DNA of 45,423 nucleotides from contig CALXUS010000015.1 of assembly GCA_944391745.1 (NCBI GenBank), forward strand, positions 1-45,423, given 5' to 3'. The notes under the pieces are model-generated. The model was not told the origin of the DNA and did not search any database. It worked only from the letters and a program-made list of their open reading frames with translations. Origin of the DNA: an uncultured Clostridia bacterium (GTDB lineage: Bacteria > Bacillota > Clostridia > TANB77 > CAG-508). The position numbers were made by a program, and so were the translations under genes. Shown one piece after another: positions 18,761-29,060 of this stretch (position 1 is its first letter; each line of letters starts with the position of its first letter).

Positions 18761-19292
18761 AAAACTCTACCTTAACATCGAACTCGCCTTCATCTTTTAG
18801 CTTTATTTCATCTACTTTTTCTCCGTCTAAATACATTTGAGTGTTTTCATTTATTCTTTCATACTTTATATTATATTTCGCATTTTTCCACCTAAAAGTT
18901 ACTTCAAATTTATTCCAATCCTTTGGAACAGATGGCATTATTTTTAGTTCTCCATGATGAATTTTTAGTCCTAGTATATATTCTGCTTGAAGTGTGAACA
19001 TCCAGCCACTTGAGCCAGTATACCAAGTCCAGCCACCCCTTCCTGCAAATTCATTTTCTCCATATATATCCGCTTCTACAGCATAAGGTTCTACCTTGTA
19101 CTTTGCCACCTGCTCATTATTTTTTGAATGCTCAATAGGATTAATCATTTTATATATATCCATTGCTTCTTGCGGTTTATTTAATATTATTTCTGCAATA
19201 GCTCCCCATATTGCTGCATGAGTATATTGTCCTCCATTTTCTCTCATTCCGTGGTGCATAAGAGGCAATATATCCAGGACTAAATTCTTCAT
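18759..19292 (-). CDS. C-terminal GH94 fragment of the cyclic beta-glucan synthase (split by frameshift)
   Basis: An open frame of 177 residues whose residues from about MRENGGQYTHAAIWG onward are the direct continuation of the GH94 catalytic module in the large upstream gene. GGQYTHAAIW, KVEPYAVEADIYG and GRGGWTWYTGSSGWM are signature motifs of GH94 phosphorylase domains. It has no plausible ribosome site of its own, so it is a fragment rather than an independent gene. The first 14 residues are out-of-frame translation upstream of the shift at about 19251. Without the shift it would add about 163 residues to the large product. Confidence 0.85.
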   Translation of the reverse strand: MKNLVLDILPLMHHGMRENGGQYTHAAIWGAIAEIILNKPQEAMDIYKMINPIEHSKNNEQVAKYKVEPYAVEADIYGENEFAGRGGWTWYTGSSGWMFTLQAEYILGLKIHHGELKIMPSVPKDWNKFEVTFRWKNAKYNIKYERINENTQMYLDGEKVDEIKLKDEGEFDVKVEF

Positions 19293-22200
19293 TTTGAAAA
19301 GCTGGAGTCAAAAGTTTTAGTATATTATTTTCCTTATCTATTAAATATTTTTCCATACTATCCATTGCTATAAATTTTTTGTCATTATCACCAGCATTAG
19401 ATATTACAGACCAACTTTGAGATATACCATCAATTTTGCATTCCTTATTTCCTACACTACCAAGTACTTTTCCATCATCTGTCGTCGCCCTTTTATACCA
19501 TCTGCCATCCCATCCTACTGTATTTAAGTTTTTCTTAAGTTTTTCTGCAACTTTCATTAATCTTTCGAATTCATCGGATTTCTCATCTGTATCAATATTC
19601 TTAACATCAACATTTTTATCATGCATTGCTATTGAAGTTTCTTTATTTGCAAATCTAGTCACATATTTTGAATATTCGGCAAATTTTACTAATATAGAAT
19701 ATAGGAAAAAACCAAGCCATACACTTTCACCTTTTCCCTTAATTCCAACTCTATTCATCCCATCATTCCAATCTCCACCATTTATCTTAGGAAAATATTC
19801 AAAATTTAAAGTTCTATTTATAGCCCTCATACAATGATGATATATACTTTCCTTATTATCTGTATATTTAAATTCATCCATATAATCATGCTCATCAGCA
19901 TTAAGTTTTCTACCATTTAGATATTCTGCCTCTGCATTTAATATGGAAAAGTCACCGGTAAAATCTATATAAGTTATAACAGCATAAGGCAACCACAACA
20001 AATCATCACTATATCTTGCTCTTATACCATTATTTTTTTCATTGTGCCACCAATGAAGTACATCTCCCTCTTTAAATTGATGTCTAGCATGAAGGATTAT
20101 TTGTTTTTTCAAAATACTGCTATCTATATATTTAAGATTCATTGCATCTTGTAGTTGGTCTCTAAAGCCTATTGCACCACCTGATTGATAAAATCCTGTT
20201 TTAGCAAGTTTTCTAGATACCATTGTTTGATAAATTAACCATCCATTTTGTAAAATATCAAAAGATTCTAATGGAGTATGTGCCTCTATCTTTTTTACTT
20301 TATCTATCCAATATTTCTTTACTTCTTCTAAAGCTTTATCTTCTTTTCCTAAATATTTTCCACCAACTTCTAAGCATTCTGTTTCAGTCTCTTCAGCACC
20401 TAAAATCAAAGTGATATCTTTTGTTTCAAGAGAATCTATTTCAACATTAATTTCAATTATTTTATTATTAAAAACAATTGGCTCATTACTAGTTACATAA
20501 ACATAATAATTGGGATTAATATTGTTTTTTATTAATAATAAATTATAATTTTCTTTAAAGAGATAATTAACAAACCTGTTTTTCCTCTCTCCTAAGACTA
20601 AATCCAAATTATAATATAATTTAATTTTTTTCTTTTTAAGACTAGTATTTTTAAGCTTTAATCTACTTATCTTTAAGCTGTCCTCAAGAGGTACAAAAAT
20701 TGTAAGCTCTTCTTCTATGTCTTTATAAATATGCTCAAATTTTGAAAATCCAAATCCATAAACAATATGATAATTTCCATTATCTTCTAGAATGTTAGGA
20801 GAAATAGAAAAAGCTTCTTTTTTATTTAACTGATTTTGAAAATGATTTTCATTTTTATCTAAATCATTACCTGCCTCTTCCTCTTTTAAAATAATCATTT
20901 CTGAAGGTTTATCTAAATGAGCATCATTAGAAAATTCTGTAATCCTATTAGTTTTGCAATTTCTATACCAAGTATATCCTCCTAACCCTTCTGTAACCAA
21001 TGTTCCAAATTTATCATTTGCCATTATATTACTCCATACTACAGGAGTCTTTTTATCTTTATTGACAATTATATGATATTCATTTCCATCTTCTGAAAAT
21101 CCTCCATAGCCATTAAAATATTTTAATTTACTTGTATCTATTTGAATATCTTTTTTAGACTTACCATTAGTTAAAACTAAATTATTATTTTTTTGGACTT
21201 TTTTATCACCAGTATTTTTCATCTGAATTGATATAGAGCCCAATTTCGCATCTAGTATTAAATTAGCTCTGCATTCAATAATTCTTTTATCTTCTAAAGG
21301 TATATTTATCAAAGTTTTAAATTCTATCTCAACTTTATTTTTTGACAACACAACTATATCTACATCTATATTTTTCATGTCAAAATATTCTTTAGCTTTT
21401 GATATTTCATTAATCAAATACATATCATTATTGTCTCGTAATTTTACCAATAAAATAGGTTTATCACCTGAAATTCCATATTTCCATAATTTTTCGGTCG
21501 AAAGATCAATTTCTAAATTATATTCTTTGTGATTTGGAAATAATAACTTTTCAATCATTTTTTGGTATATATCTATGTCTTTTCCCTTAATATTTAAAAA
21601 TCTCATTTCAGCGAAACTATGATTTTTTGATATATCAAATATATTATTTAGTCTTTCAGATTTAGTATATTCTTTTAAATTTTCAATAGCCTCTTCCTCA
21701 GTATCTCCTGCTGAATTAATTAAATATAATTGCTTTTCTTCTTCCGGCTTTATATCAATAATTCTTCTCATTGCAACTATAGGTTGAATAGTTTGAACAA
21801 TTTTCTTAGACAATTGTGATGAATTTATTACAGCATAAGGAACATTAGAACTTAAATTATCTGTTTCATAAAATATTTTATTTTCATAATTAGCAATTAA
21901 AGATTTATTTTCTATTTCAAAGTCCCCTCTACTAATAAACTTCTCTTTATCAATTTCATATTCTAAATCGCCATCTTCATATATTAAATTAGTTGCGACA
22001 AAACTTTTTTGCCTTTTTTCCTCCCTACGCCTTCGAGTTAACAATATTCCCTCATTTATTTTTTCATAATCAATAAACATCTTATTAAATGTAGGATGAG
22101 AATAAAAATCCCTAAAATTAGCTAATAAAATATCCATATAACTTGTAACTTCTAGTGTAATAGGCATCATTCCAGTATTCTTTACGCTTATTCTTCGTAC

Positions 22201-25200
22201 TTCTATTGGCAAATTTGGTACTATTGTTGTTTGAACATTAATTAATAGATTACCATCTTGAATAATTACTTTGTCATCTGATGAAGTAAAAATTACTTGA
22301 TTTTTATCTGAAACAGTATCATATATTTTCTTTGAATTTATATCTTTAATATAAATATGAATATTATCACTTATAATATCATCACCAAATTTAGTATAAC
22401 TGCTTCCATCATCTTTCATTACAATAGAATATCTTTCATTAGCTAAAACATTTATTCCGGAATTTCTTTCTGTATATTCCTCATAATCTTTATACTTTAT
22501 TTTTTCCACTTTTTCCTTTCTCTCCTTAGTTGTAATCATATCTTTAGGCATCTTTTCCTCTAATAAAATCTCCACACCTTCTATTTCTGAATTTCTCATA
22601 AATCTTTTTTGAAAAATATTATCATTAAAGAAATTATTAATTGATGTAAGAATCAGGCCTTGATGATGAGCCATAAAAGTTTTGTTAATAGCTTTTTTAG
22701 GTTTATAATCAATAGATTCATAAAAACCATATTTTCCAGTTCCTGAATTTTTATCTATTATTTTTAAATTATCTATTGCCTCTTTAGGATAAAAAGGTAA
22801 TGCCATTGCCGTAGCATAAGGACTTATAACTATTTCTTCATCTAACTCTCTTTTTAATCCTAGCCAAGGAACACCAAATGTCTTATATTGATAATTTCCC
22901 TTGAAATCTTTAGTATTATATGCTGACTCGGATATTCCCCATGGAATACCTAATTTTTTTGCATATTTTCTTTGACTCAAAATAGAAAATCTGCACGACT
23001 CATCAAGTAATGAGGTTTCATAAGATGATATATTTACAGCAGGCATTAAATATTCAAAGGCTGTTCCACCCCATGATATTAAACCTTTATATTTTCCCAT
23101 AGTAGTTAAAAGTCTTGAACAATTATTCCAATGCTTACTTGGTACATCTCGTTTAGCAATAGCAACAATACTTGTCTGTCTTGCCTCAGAAGCCAATAAA
23201 TCATAATAAGAGTTAACTAGTTTATTAGCTTCTAAATCATAACCAATTGAAAATAATCCATATTTATAATCATATAACTTACTAAAGTCAGCTTTATTAA
23301 TAATATTATCTACTCGTTTAGATAGCTCTATCTCATTTACTTCAAGTAAAAATTGTTTTAAAGTATATAAATATCCAACCAAATTTCCACTATCTACTGA
23401 AGAAATAAATATAGGTTTAACCGCTTCTAAAGTAGAAATATTATACCAATTATACAAATGACCGTTCCATTTAGGTAAATCTTCAATCGTAGTTATTGTT
23501 TTATCAATCATTGAAATTGTATCGTTTAATTTTTCAAATTGTAAATCATAAGCAGAAATCATAGACATTAATGCTAATCCAATATTTGTAGGTGATGTAA
23601 TTTCCGCTCTTTTTATTTTTCTATCAGGCTGAAAATTGTCTGAAGGAAGGTTATTTATCATATTATCTTTAAAATATTGCCATGTATCCTTAGCTTTATT
23701 TAATAAAAACTTTTTATCACTATCTGTTACTTTAGAAGAAAAAGGCTCCTCATTTTTTATACTTAATTTGTACATTATAAAAGGGGCAACAAGCCATATA
23801 ATTCCCATACATAAAAATAATATAGTAGCAAAAATATTATTTGAATATCCTAAAGTTAATAACATTAGAACAACTAATATTAATCCTAATATTAAATTAG
23901 GAAGCATAGAAAAATAATAACCTTTAATACTTCTTTCACTATTTTTCTCAGCATCCTGAGATGTAGTCCACTCTAACATAAAGTTATGAGATACTTTCAT
24001 TCTATATATACTTTTTATTAAAGCATTAATTTCAACATAGGCAGTATCAGGAAGAATAGCAAAATTAACTAAAAATCTATATATAGTTCCTTGAACTTTA
24101 GTAAATTCTTTGGATATAAGTTTTTGCTCTTCAGTCTTATAATTCATAAAAATATCTAACAAATCAATAATATTAGGAAATGCAATAAATATGATAGCTA
24201 AACTTAAAAATAATGCAAGATTACTACTATTAGATACCACAAAAATTAAACAACTTAATATTAATAAAAGTTCAAAAAATCGTTCCAAATCTCTTGATAA
24301 ATTATCTAATATTTTATATTTAGATAAAGTATTTAATGTTGAATTAATCCATGGTAATACTTGAACATCTCCTCTAATCCATCTATGTTTTCTCTTTCTA
24401 TAAGAGATATAATTAGATGGGCAACCATCCATCAAAAGTATATCTGAAGCCAACCCACATCTTAAATAACTTCCTTCTAGCAAATCATGACTAAGAACAC
24501 TGTTTTCAGGAATAGTATCTTTAAGTACCTCATAAAAAACTTCCACATCATATATGCCTTTACCTGTATATATACCTTCATCAAAATTATCTTGGTAAAC
24601 ATCTGAAATTGCATTTGCATATAAATCTGTTCCACCAGAACCTGCAAATAATCTAGAAAAAATTGTTTTCCTTTCTTCATTCAATTTAACACCAATTCTG
24701 GGCTGAATTAGTGCGTGTCCTGAGACCACAGTATTAGTTATTTTATTTACCTCAGGTTTGTTTAATATATGTGCAGCTGTTCCCACTAATTTTTCAGCTT
24801 GATTTAATGATAAACTAGTATCTCCATCAATAGTAATAACATATTTTATCTTAGGTAAATCCTTACAAGTATTAATCCAAAATAAATTTTTTCCAGTTAC
24901 TAAATATTCATTAAGCTGGGTTAAAATTCCCCTCTTTCTTTCCCATCCCATAAAACATCTTTCACTACTACTCCATTCTCTTTTTCTATATATAAAATTA
25001 AAAACATTTCCATATTTGTCATTTAATTCTTGAACACATTTTTCCCCAGTTTCAGCAATTACTTTATCTACTTTTTTCTTTTCACTTTGTTCACTTGTGC
25101 AATCTCCAAGAAGAGTAAAAAACAAATTCTCACTTTTATTTGCTAAATAATACACTTCAAGTTTGTGCATATATTCTTTTACCTCTGATTCATCATTAAG

Positions 25201-26550
25201 TAAAACTGGTATTACACACATTGTTGCATATTTTTTAGGAATACCCTTATCTTGAAAATCAATTTTAGGTAAAATTTTAGGTTTTACTATTTTACTTAAA
25301 ACATACTGAATAAATTTTGTTACAATATTTAAAACCGGTATAAAACTCAATAATGCAAAAATCCATGATTTAGTACATATCAATATAGTTATTATAATAG
25401 TAATTATATAAATTAAGGAAATATAAATTTTTGACTTAGTACTGTTAGACATGATTTTTACTTTTTTATTAAGTAAGTTTCCCAACAATTCTGCTTTTCC
25501 TTCATCAACAATATAATAACCAACATGTGCTTTTTTATCTTTTTGGTTATCACACAAATTAATACATTTTTGAGTTATATATACTTCTGAAAGTTTAGTT
25601 TTCTTAGCAATTTCTTCAATAGCTCCTCTATAATTTGCTTTACTCTGGTAATCCATACTTTTATATACTTTATCCGAATTTAACATTTTTTCCACAATAC
25701 TTGTATTTTCAAAAATAGATAAAATATCCATCCTCGAAATAGTTTTAATACTAAGTATTGCATTTTGCATAGATACTCTTTTTATTGCAATATCGAAATG
25801 CTCTTTATTTATTACTTCACTTAAAGTCATTCCATTTTTCTGAACCTGCTCTTCCAAAATCTCCAAAAAAGGAGCTGCTTTTTTTCCATAAACTTTTAAT
25901 CTATATGCCATATATTCAACATAAGAATAAACATCCGTCTCTAATTTTATTCTTTTTATATTTTTATTTTCTAAAATTCTTTTAACCATGTTTTCTACTT
26001 TAAATTTTTGCATCTGAGAAAGAAATATTTTTTCACATACTGCCCTAATTTTTTCTATTAAGGATATTTGAAGAAAAATCCCTAAATTCCATATTTCATT
26101 CATATATAAATTTTTCTGAGTTTGATAAGCTTGAATGTATTCAGTAAGCTCCTCTTCATCAATCCTCCCATCAGTATTCATAACAATTTCATTACATAGT
26201 ACATATATTCTTGCAAATCCAGAATTAATCCCATTAGCAATTCTAGGAAACTTTTCATACTTTGATTTAGATAAACTTTTCTGTAAAATTTTCACTGTAT
26301 TATCAATCAAATAGAAATTATCTAAAAGCCATTCTCCAGCGGGGTGAATTGGTATTCCTAACTTAATATGTTGATTAAGCAAAGTATAAATCAAAGATAT
26401 ATACTCAAAATTATCCAAGACCCTCGGTATTGGATAAGTATCAATATCTGATTTTTCTTTAATAATACTATCAGCAGCAAACTTTGCTAAATATTCTTTC
26501 AGTAATTTTTTATCTAGTACAATTTCTTTTGTATTTAATATTTTATACAT
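19177..26550 (-). CDS. Cyclic beta-1,2-glucan synthase-like protein (NdvB/Cgs, GT84-GH94), frameshifted near the C-terminus
   Basis: A giant integral-membrane protein (about 2,457 residues as read, about 2,600 if the shift at 19251 is corrected). Order of parts: an N-terminal region; membrane helices near 375-425; a GT84 glycosyltransferase with TIDGDTSL (near 575) and RKHRWIRGDVQ (near 720); more helices near 755-800 and 885-950; a glycoamylase-like domain with ISWGGTAFEYLMP (near 1163); and beta-sandwich and GH94 phosphorylase modules with GAIGFRDQLQDAM (near 2128) and GGDWNDGM (near 2258). Relatives in Brucella and Clostridia make cyclic or linear beta-1,2-glucans. ATG 26550 is used because GGGGAG lies 11 bases upstream; the in-frame GTG at 26562 abuts that site. 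Its ribosome site lies inside a terminator-like hairpin. Confidence 0.9.
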   Translation of the reverse strand: MYKILNTKEIVLDKKLLKEYLAKFAADSIIKEKSDIDTYPIPRVLDNFEYISLIYTLLNQHIKLGIPIHPAGEWLLDNFYLIDNTVKILQKSLSKSKYEKFPRIANGINSGFARIYVLCNEIVMNTDGRIDEEELTEYIQAYQTQKNLYMNEIWNLGIFLQISLIEKIRAVCEKIFLSQMQKFKVENMVKRILENKNIKRIKLETDVYSYVEYMAYRLKVYGKKAAPFLEILEEQVQKNGMTLSEVINKEHFDIAIKRVSMQNAILSIKTISRMDILSIFENTSIVEKMLNSDKVYKSMDYQSKANYRGAIEEIAKKTKLSEVYITQKCINLCDNQKDKKAHVGYYIVDEGKAELLGNLLNKKVKIMSNSTKSKIYISLIYIITIIITILICTKSWIFALLSFIPVLNIVTKFIQYVLSKIVKPKILPKIDFQDKGIPKKYATMCVIPVLLNDESEVKEYMHKLEVYYLANKSENLFFTLLGDCTSEQSEKKKVDKVIAETGEKCVQELNDKYGNVFNFIYRKREWSSSERCFMGWERKRGILTQLNEYLVTGKNLFWINTCKDLPKIKYVITIDGDTSLSLNQAEKLVGTAAHILNKPEVNKITNTVVSGHALIQPRIGVKLNEERKTIFSRLFAGSGGTDLYANAISDVYQDNFDEGIYTGKGIYDVEVFYEVLKDTIPENSVLSHDLLEGSYLRCGLASDILLMDGCPSNYISYRKRKHRWIRGDVQVLPWINSTLNTLSKYKILDNLSRDLERFFELLLILSCLIFVVSNSSNLALFLSLAIIFIAFPNIIDLLDIFMNYKTEEQKLISKEFTKVQGTIYRFLVNFAILPDTAYVEINALIKSIYRMKVSHNFMLEWTTSQDAEKNSERSIKGYYFSMLPNLILGLILVVLMLLTLGYSNNIFATILFLCMGIIWLVAPFIMYKLSIKNEEPFSSKVTDSDKKFLLNKAKDTWQYFKDNMINNLPSDNFQPDRKIKRAEITSPTNIGLALMSMISAYDLQFEKLNDTISMIDKTITTIEDLPKWNGHLYNWYNISTLEAVKPIFISSVDSGNLVGYLYTLKQFLLEVNEIELSKRVDNIINKADFSKLYDYKYGLFSIGYDLEANKLVNSYYDLLASEARQTSIVAIAKRDVPSKHWNNCSRLLTTMGKYKGLISWGGTAFEYLMPAVNISSYETSLLDESCRFSILSQRKYAKKLGIPWGISESAYNTKDFKGNYQYKTFGVPWLGLKRELDEEIVISPYATAMALPFYPKEAIDNLKIIDKNSGTGKYGFYESIDYKPKKAINKTFMAHHQGLILTSINNFFNDNIFQKRFMRNSEIEGVEILLEEKMPKDMITTKERKEKVEKIKYKDYEEYTERNSGINVLANERYSIVMKDDGSSYTKFGDDIISDNIHIYIKDINSKKIYDTVSDKNQVIFTSSDDKVIIQDGNLLINVQTTIVPNLPIEVRRISVKNTGMMPITLEVTSYMDILLANFRDFYSHPTFNKMFIDYEKINEGILLTRRRREEKRQKSFVATNLIYEDGDLEYEIDKEKFISRGDFEIENKSLIANYENKIFYETDNLSSNVPYAVINSSQLSKKIVQTIQPIVAMRRIIDIKPEEEKQLYLINSAGDTEEEAIENLKEYTKSERLNNIFDISKNHSFAEMRFLNIKGKDIDIYQKMIEKLLFPNHKEYNLEIDLSTEKLWKYGISGDKPILLVKLRDNNDMYLINEISKAKEYFDMKNIDVDIVVLSKNKVEIEFKTLINIPLEDKRIIECRANLILDAKLGSISIQMKNTGDKKVQKNNNLVLTNGKSKKDIQIDTSKLKYFNGYGGFSEDGNEYHIIVNKDKKTPVVWSNIMANDKFGTLVTEGLGGYTWYRNCKTNRITEFSNDAHLDKPSEMIILKEEEAGNDLDKNENHFQNQLNKKEAFSISPNILEDNGNYHIVYGFGFSKFEHIYKDIEEELTIFVPLEDSLKISRLKLKNTSLKKKKIKLYYNLDLVLGERKNRFVNYLFKENYNLLLIKNNINPNYYVYVTSNEPIVFNNKIIEINVEIDSLETKDITLILGAEETETECLEVGGKYLGKEDKALEEVKKYWIDKVKKIEAHTPLESFDILQNGWLIYQTMVSRKLAKTGFYQSGGAIGFRDQLQDAMNLKYIDSSILKKQIILHARHQFKEGDVLHWWHNEKNNGIRARYSDDLLWLPYAVITYIDFTGDFSILNAEAEYLNGRKLNADEHDYMDEFKYTDNKESIYHHCMRAINRTLNFEYFPKINGGDWNDGMNRVGIKGKGESVWLGFFLYSILVKFAEYSKYVTRFANKETSIAMHDKNVDVKNIDTDEKSDEFERLMKVAEKLKKNLNTVGWDGRWYKRATTDDGKVLGSVGNKECKIDGISQSWSVISNAGDNDKKFIAMDSMEKYLIDKENNILKLLTPAFQNEEFSPGYIASYAPRNERKWRTIYSCSNMGSYCRNNIK

Positions 26551-26604
26551 AAAAAATTCCACTCCCCGAATATGTTTTACACATATTTTCTCCGGTAAGT
26601 GGAA
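26551..26604 (-). promoter_or_regulatory. Terminator/attenuator-like hairpin carrying the ribosome site of the glucan synthase
   Basis: The outer arms TTCCACT (26557-26563) and AGTGGAA (26598-26604) and the inner arms AATATG/CATATT pair around a short loop. On the minus strand the hairpin is followed directly by six Ts and then the ATG. The 3' part of the stem includes GGGGAG, the only ribosome site. It can act as terminator of the upstream genes and as a block on translation. Confidence 0.55.
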
Positions 26605-26623
26605 AATTATACTTTCACTAATA

Positions 26624-27334
26624 TTAAATAAATTTAATTTTAAGCTTTTTTAACTCTTCTTTTTGCTGTTTTGTAAGTTTATATGATTCTAAAGCCTTTT
26701 GAATCGATTTATTATATATAAAATTATCAATTTTCGTATATATCAAATTGTCTTTATCCTTATTAAATTCTACACTCAGATTTTTAACAAAAAACTCTTT
26801 TGTTTTATCATAAAATTTTATAAAGCACATAGAATATGCCCATGCTACAGCCATCTGTGCATAATAGCCTTCATTTTTAATTTTTGATAACATTTTAAGA
26901 ACACTATCTACATAACTTTCATTAATATAATATTGCAAAATCATAACTACTGCAAAGCGTATCTCATATTCTTTACTAGATTTTAAATACTTCTGTAAAA
27001 AATTCCACATTTCATCCAAATGGTTCTTTGTTTTTTTTAGGCCACTACAAAATGTATCACAAGTAGCCCAATTATTAATTAAAGGAATAAAATTTTCAAT
27101 TTGCTCATAATCCAAATCCTTATTTAATCCAATAAGCATACCTTTTAGGATAATTTCTTCCTGATAATTTGTACCTATATCTGTAATACTTACTGAATTA
27201 CAAATCTTTTTTGCATATTTTCTGAGTTCAGGAATTCTTACTCCTATTATATTATTAACTCCCGGACATAATTTAAATTGGAAAACTTGGTATTTTTTAT
27301 CTTGCATATCAAATAAATCTTTTTCTATATTCAT
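26624..27334 (-). CDS. AlkD-like DNA alkylation repair protein
   Basis: A 236-residue all-helical HEAT-repeat protein of the DNA alkylation repair family (3-methyladenine/7-methylguanine glycosylase AlkD and relatives). The family N-terminal pattern is clear: DMQDKKYQVFQFKL, NNIIGVRIPELRKYAKKI. LINNWATCDTFCSGLKK and EIRFAVVMILQYYI match the repeat region. It follows the CoA-disulfide reductase by 21 bases and precedes the glucan synthase by 73. Some members of this family have lost glycosylase activity, so catalysis is inferred. Confidence 0.9.
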   Translation of the reverse strand: MNIEKDLFDMQDKKYQVFQFKLCPGVNNIIGVRIPELRKYAKKICNSVSITDIGTNYQEEIILKGMLIGLNKDLDYEQIENFIPLINNWATCDTFCSGLKKTKNHLDEMWNFLQKYLKSSKEYEIRFAVVMILQYYINESYVDSVLKMLSKIKNEGYYAQMAVAWAYSMCFIKFYDKTKEFFVKNLSVEFNKDKDNLIYTKIDNFIYNKSIQKALESYKLTKQQKEELKKLKIKFI

Positions 27335-27355
27335 TATAATATTCCTTCTTACAAT

Positions 27356-29023
27356 TTAATTTGCATTAGCATAATTTTTAACTATATTATAAATAAAGTA
27401 TCCACCAATTAAATTTTTACATTTAAAACCATTACTCGTCAAAATTCTACAAGCAATATAACTTCTAAGACCACTATGACAATGAACTATTAAATTTTTA
27501 TTTTTATCCATTTCAGATAAATGTCCTCTTAATTCATCTAGTGGAATATTAACTGCACCTTCTATATGGCTATATTCATATTCCTTCTTGGTCCTAACAT
27601 CTAAAATCAAATAATTTTTATCTTTTGAATATACATCATAATTATGCAATAATTCTAGAATAGAAATTGTATCAACTAATCCATCAATTTCATTTTCAAT
27701 GCTATTACCTAATAAGTTAATTGGACTTTTAGCTGAAGAATATGGTGGAGCATAACATAGCTCAAGTTCAGATAAATCAGTAGCTTTCATTTTTTTCTGT
27801 ATTGCAAAAGCTAAAATATCTGTAATTTTATCAACCGCTTCTTCTCCCCAAACAGTTGCTCCTAATATTTGTCCATCATCTTCTTTGTATATAGCTTTAA
27901 TAGTTATAGGCTTTGCACCTGGATAATAACTTGCATGAGAATTAGGCGAAATAATCATTGTTTTATAATTTATATTTTGCTCTTTACAAACTTTTTCAGT
28001 AATCCCTGACATTCCAAGAGTAAATTTAAAAATTTTTAAAATACTGCTTCCAACAAAACCTTTATATTCACTATTAATCCCCATAATATTATTTGCCACA
28101 ATTCTTGCTTGTCTATTTGCTGGTCCAGCTAGTGCTAAAGGAGCACTTTTTCCAGTAATCATATTTTTAAGTAAAACGGCATCACCTAATGCATAAATAT
28201 TTTCATCAGTACTGCACATTTTCTCATTAACTAAAATATATCCTCTATCATTCACGCCAAGTCCAGCCTCTTTAGCCAAAATAGATTCCGGTCTTACGCC
28301 AATACACAAAATAATCATATCAGCTTTAATAGTATTATTTTCTAATTTAATAAATAATTCTTTTCCTTCAACAATACTTTCTACACCTTGATTTAATATT
28401 ATTTTAATATTGTTATCAGTTAGAGTTTTATGCACAAAACTTGCCATATCTTCATCTATTGTTGGAATTAAATGACTTGCTTTTTCTATAATAGAAATAT
28501 TTAGTCCCTCAATAGAAGCTAAATTTTCAGCCATTTCTACGCCAATATATCCTCCGCCAACAATTGCAATATTTTTCACACTATTATTACTAATATATTC
28601 TTTTATTCTAACAGAATCATCAATAGTCCTTAAAGTAAAAATTCTTTTACTATTTAAACTCTTAAAAGGATTTATTGGTTCAGCTCCTGGCGATAATACT
28701 AATTTATCATAATTTTCTTTATAAATTTCATTAGTAACTAAATTTTTTACAGTTACAGTTTTATTTTCTTTATCTATTTTAATTACTTCTTGCTTAACTC
28801 TTACATCTATATTAAATCTGTCTTTAAAAGCCTTTGGAGTTTGCACTAATAAATCTTTTTTATCACTAATAACATTACTAATATAATATGGTAATCCACA
28901 GTTTGCAAAAGATATATTTTCTCCTCTTTCAAAAAGAATTATCTCATTCTCTTCACTTAATCTTTTTAATCTAGTTGCTGTAGTAGCTCCCCCAGCGACA
29001 CCACCTATAATAAGTATTTTCAT
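27356..29023 (-). CDS. CoA-disulfide reductase with C-terminal rhodanese domain
   Basis: A flavoprotein (555 residues) that reduces CoA disulfides, persulfides or polysulfides with NAD(P)H. N-terminal FAD motif IIGGVAGGATTATRLKRL; redox cysteine in SFANCGLPYY near 43; NAD motif VGGGYIGVEMAENL near 165; then the dimerisation domain. The C-terminal rhodanese (about 455-550) has VRTKKEYEYSHIEGAVNIP and active-site Cys in VHCHSGLRSY near 514. This CoADR-Rhd architecture is known from persulfide reductases and suits an anaerobe handling sulfide and thiol stress. It lies 37 bases after the phosphatase gene. Confidence 0.93.
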   Translation of the reverse strand: MKILIIGGVAGGATTATRLKRLSEENEIILFERGENISFANCGLPYYISNVISDKKDLLVQTPKAFKDRFNIDVRVKQEVIKIDKENKTVTVKNLVTNEIYKENYDKLVLSPGAEPINPFKSLNSKRIFTLRTIDDSVRIKEYISNNSVKNIAIVGGGYIGVEMAENLASIEGLNISIIEKASHLIPTIDEDMASFVHKTLTDNNIKIILNQGVESIVEGKELFIKLENNTIKADMIILCIGVRPESILAKEAGLGVNDRGYILVNEKMCSTDENIYALGDAVLLKNMITGKSAPLALAGPANRQARIVANNIMGINSEYKGFVGSSILKIFKFTLGMSGITEKVCKEQNINYKTMIISPNSHASYYPGAKPITIKAIYKEDDGQILGATVWGEEAVDKITDILAFAIQKKMKATDLSELELCYAPPYSSAKSPINLLGNSIENEIDGLVDTISILELLHNYDVYSKDKNYLILDVRTKKEYEYSHIEGAVNIPLDELRGHLSEMDKNKNLIVHCHSGLRSYIACRILTSNGFKCKNLIGGYFIYNIVKNYANAN

Positions 29024-29060
29024 ATTAATATTTATACACTCCCCCTTCTAAATGTAAGAT

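Noticed and set aside
19230..19260. Programmed ribosomal frameshift in the glucan synthase
   Set aside because: No slippery heptamer or stimulatory hairpin is visible at CCACGG; a simple one-base insertion explains the data better.
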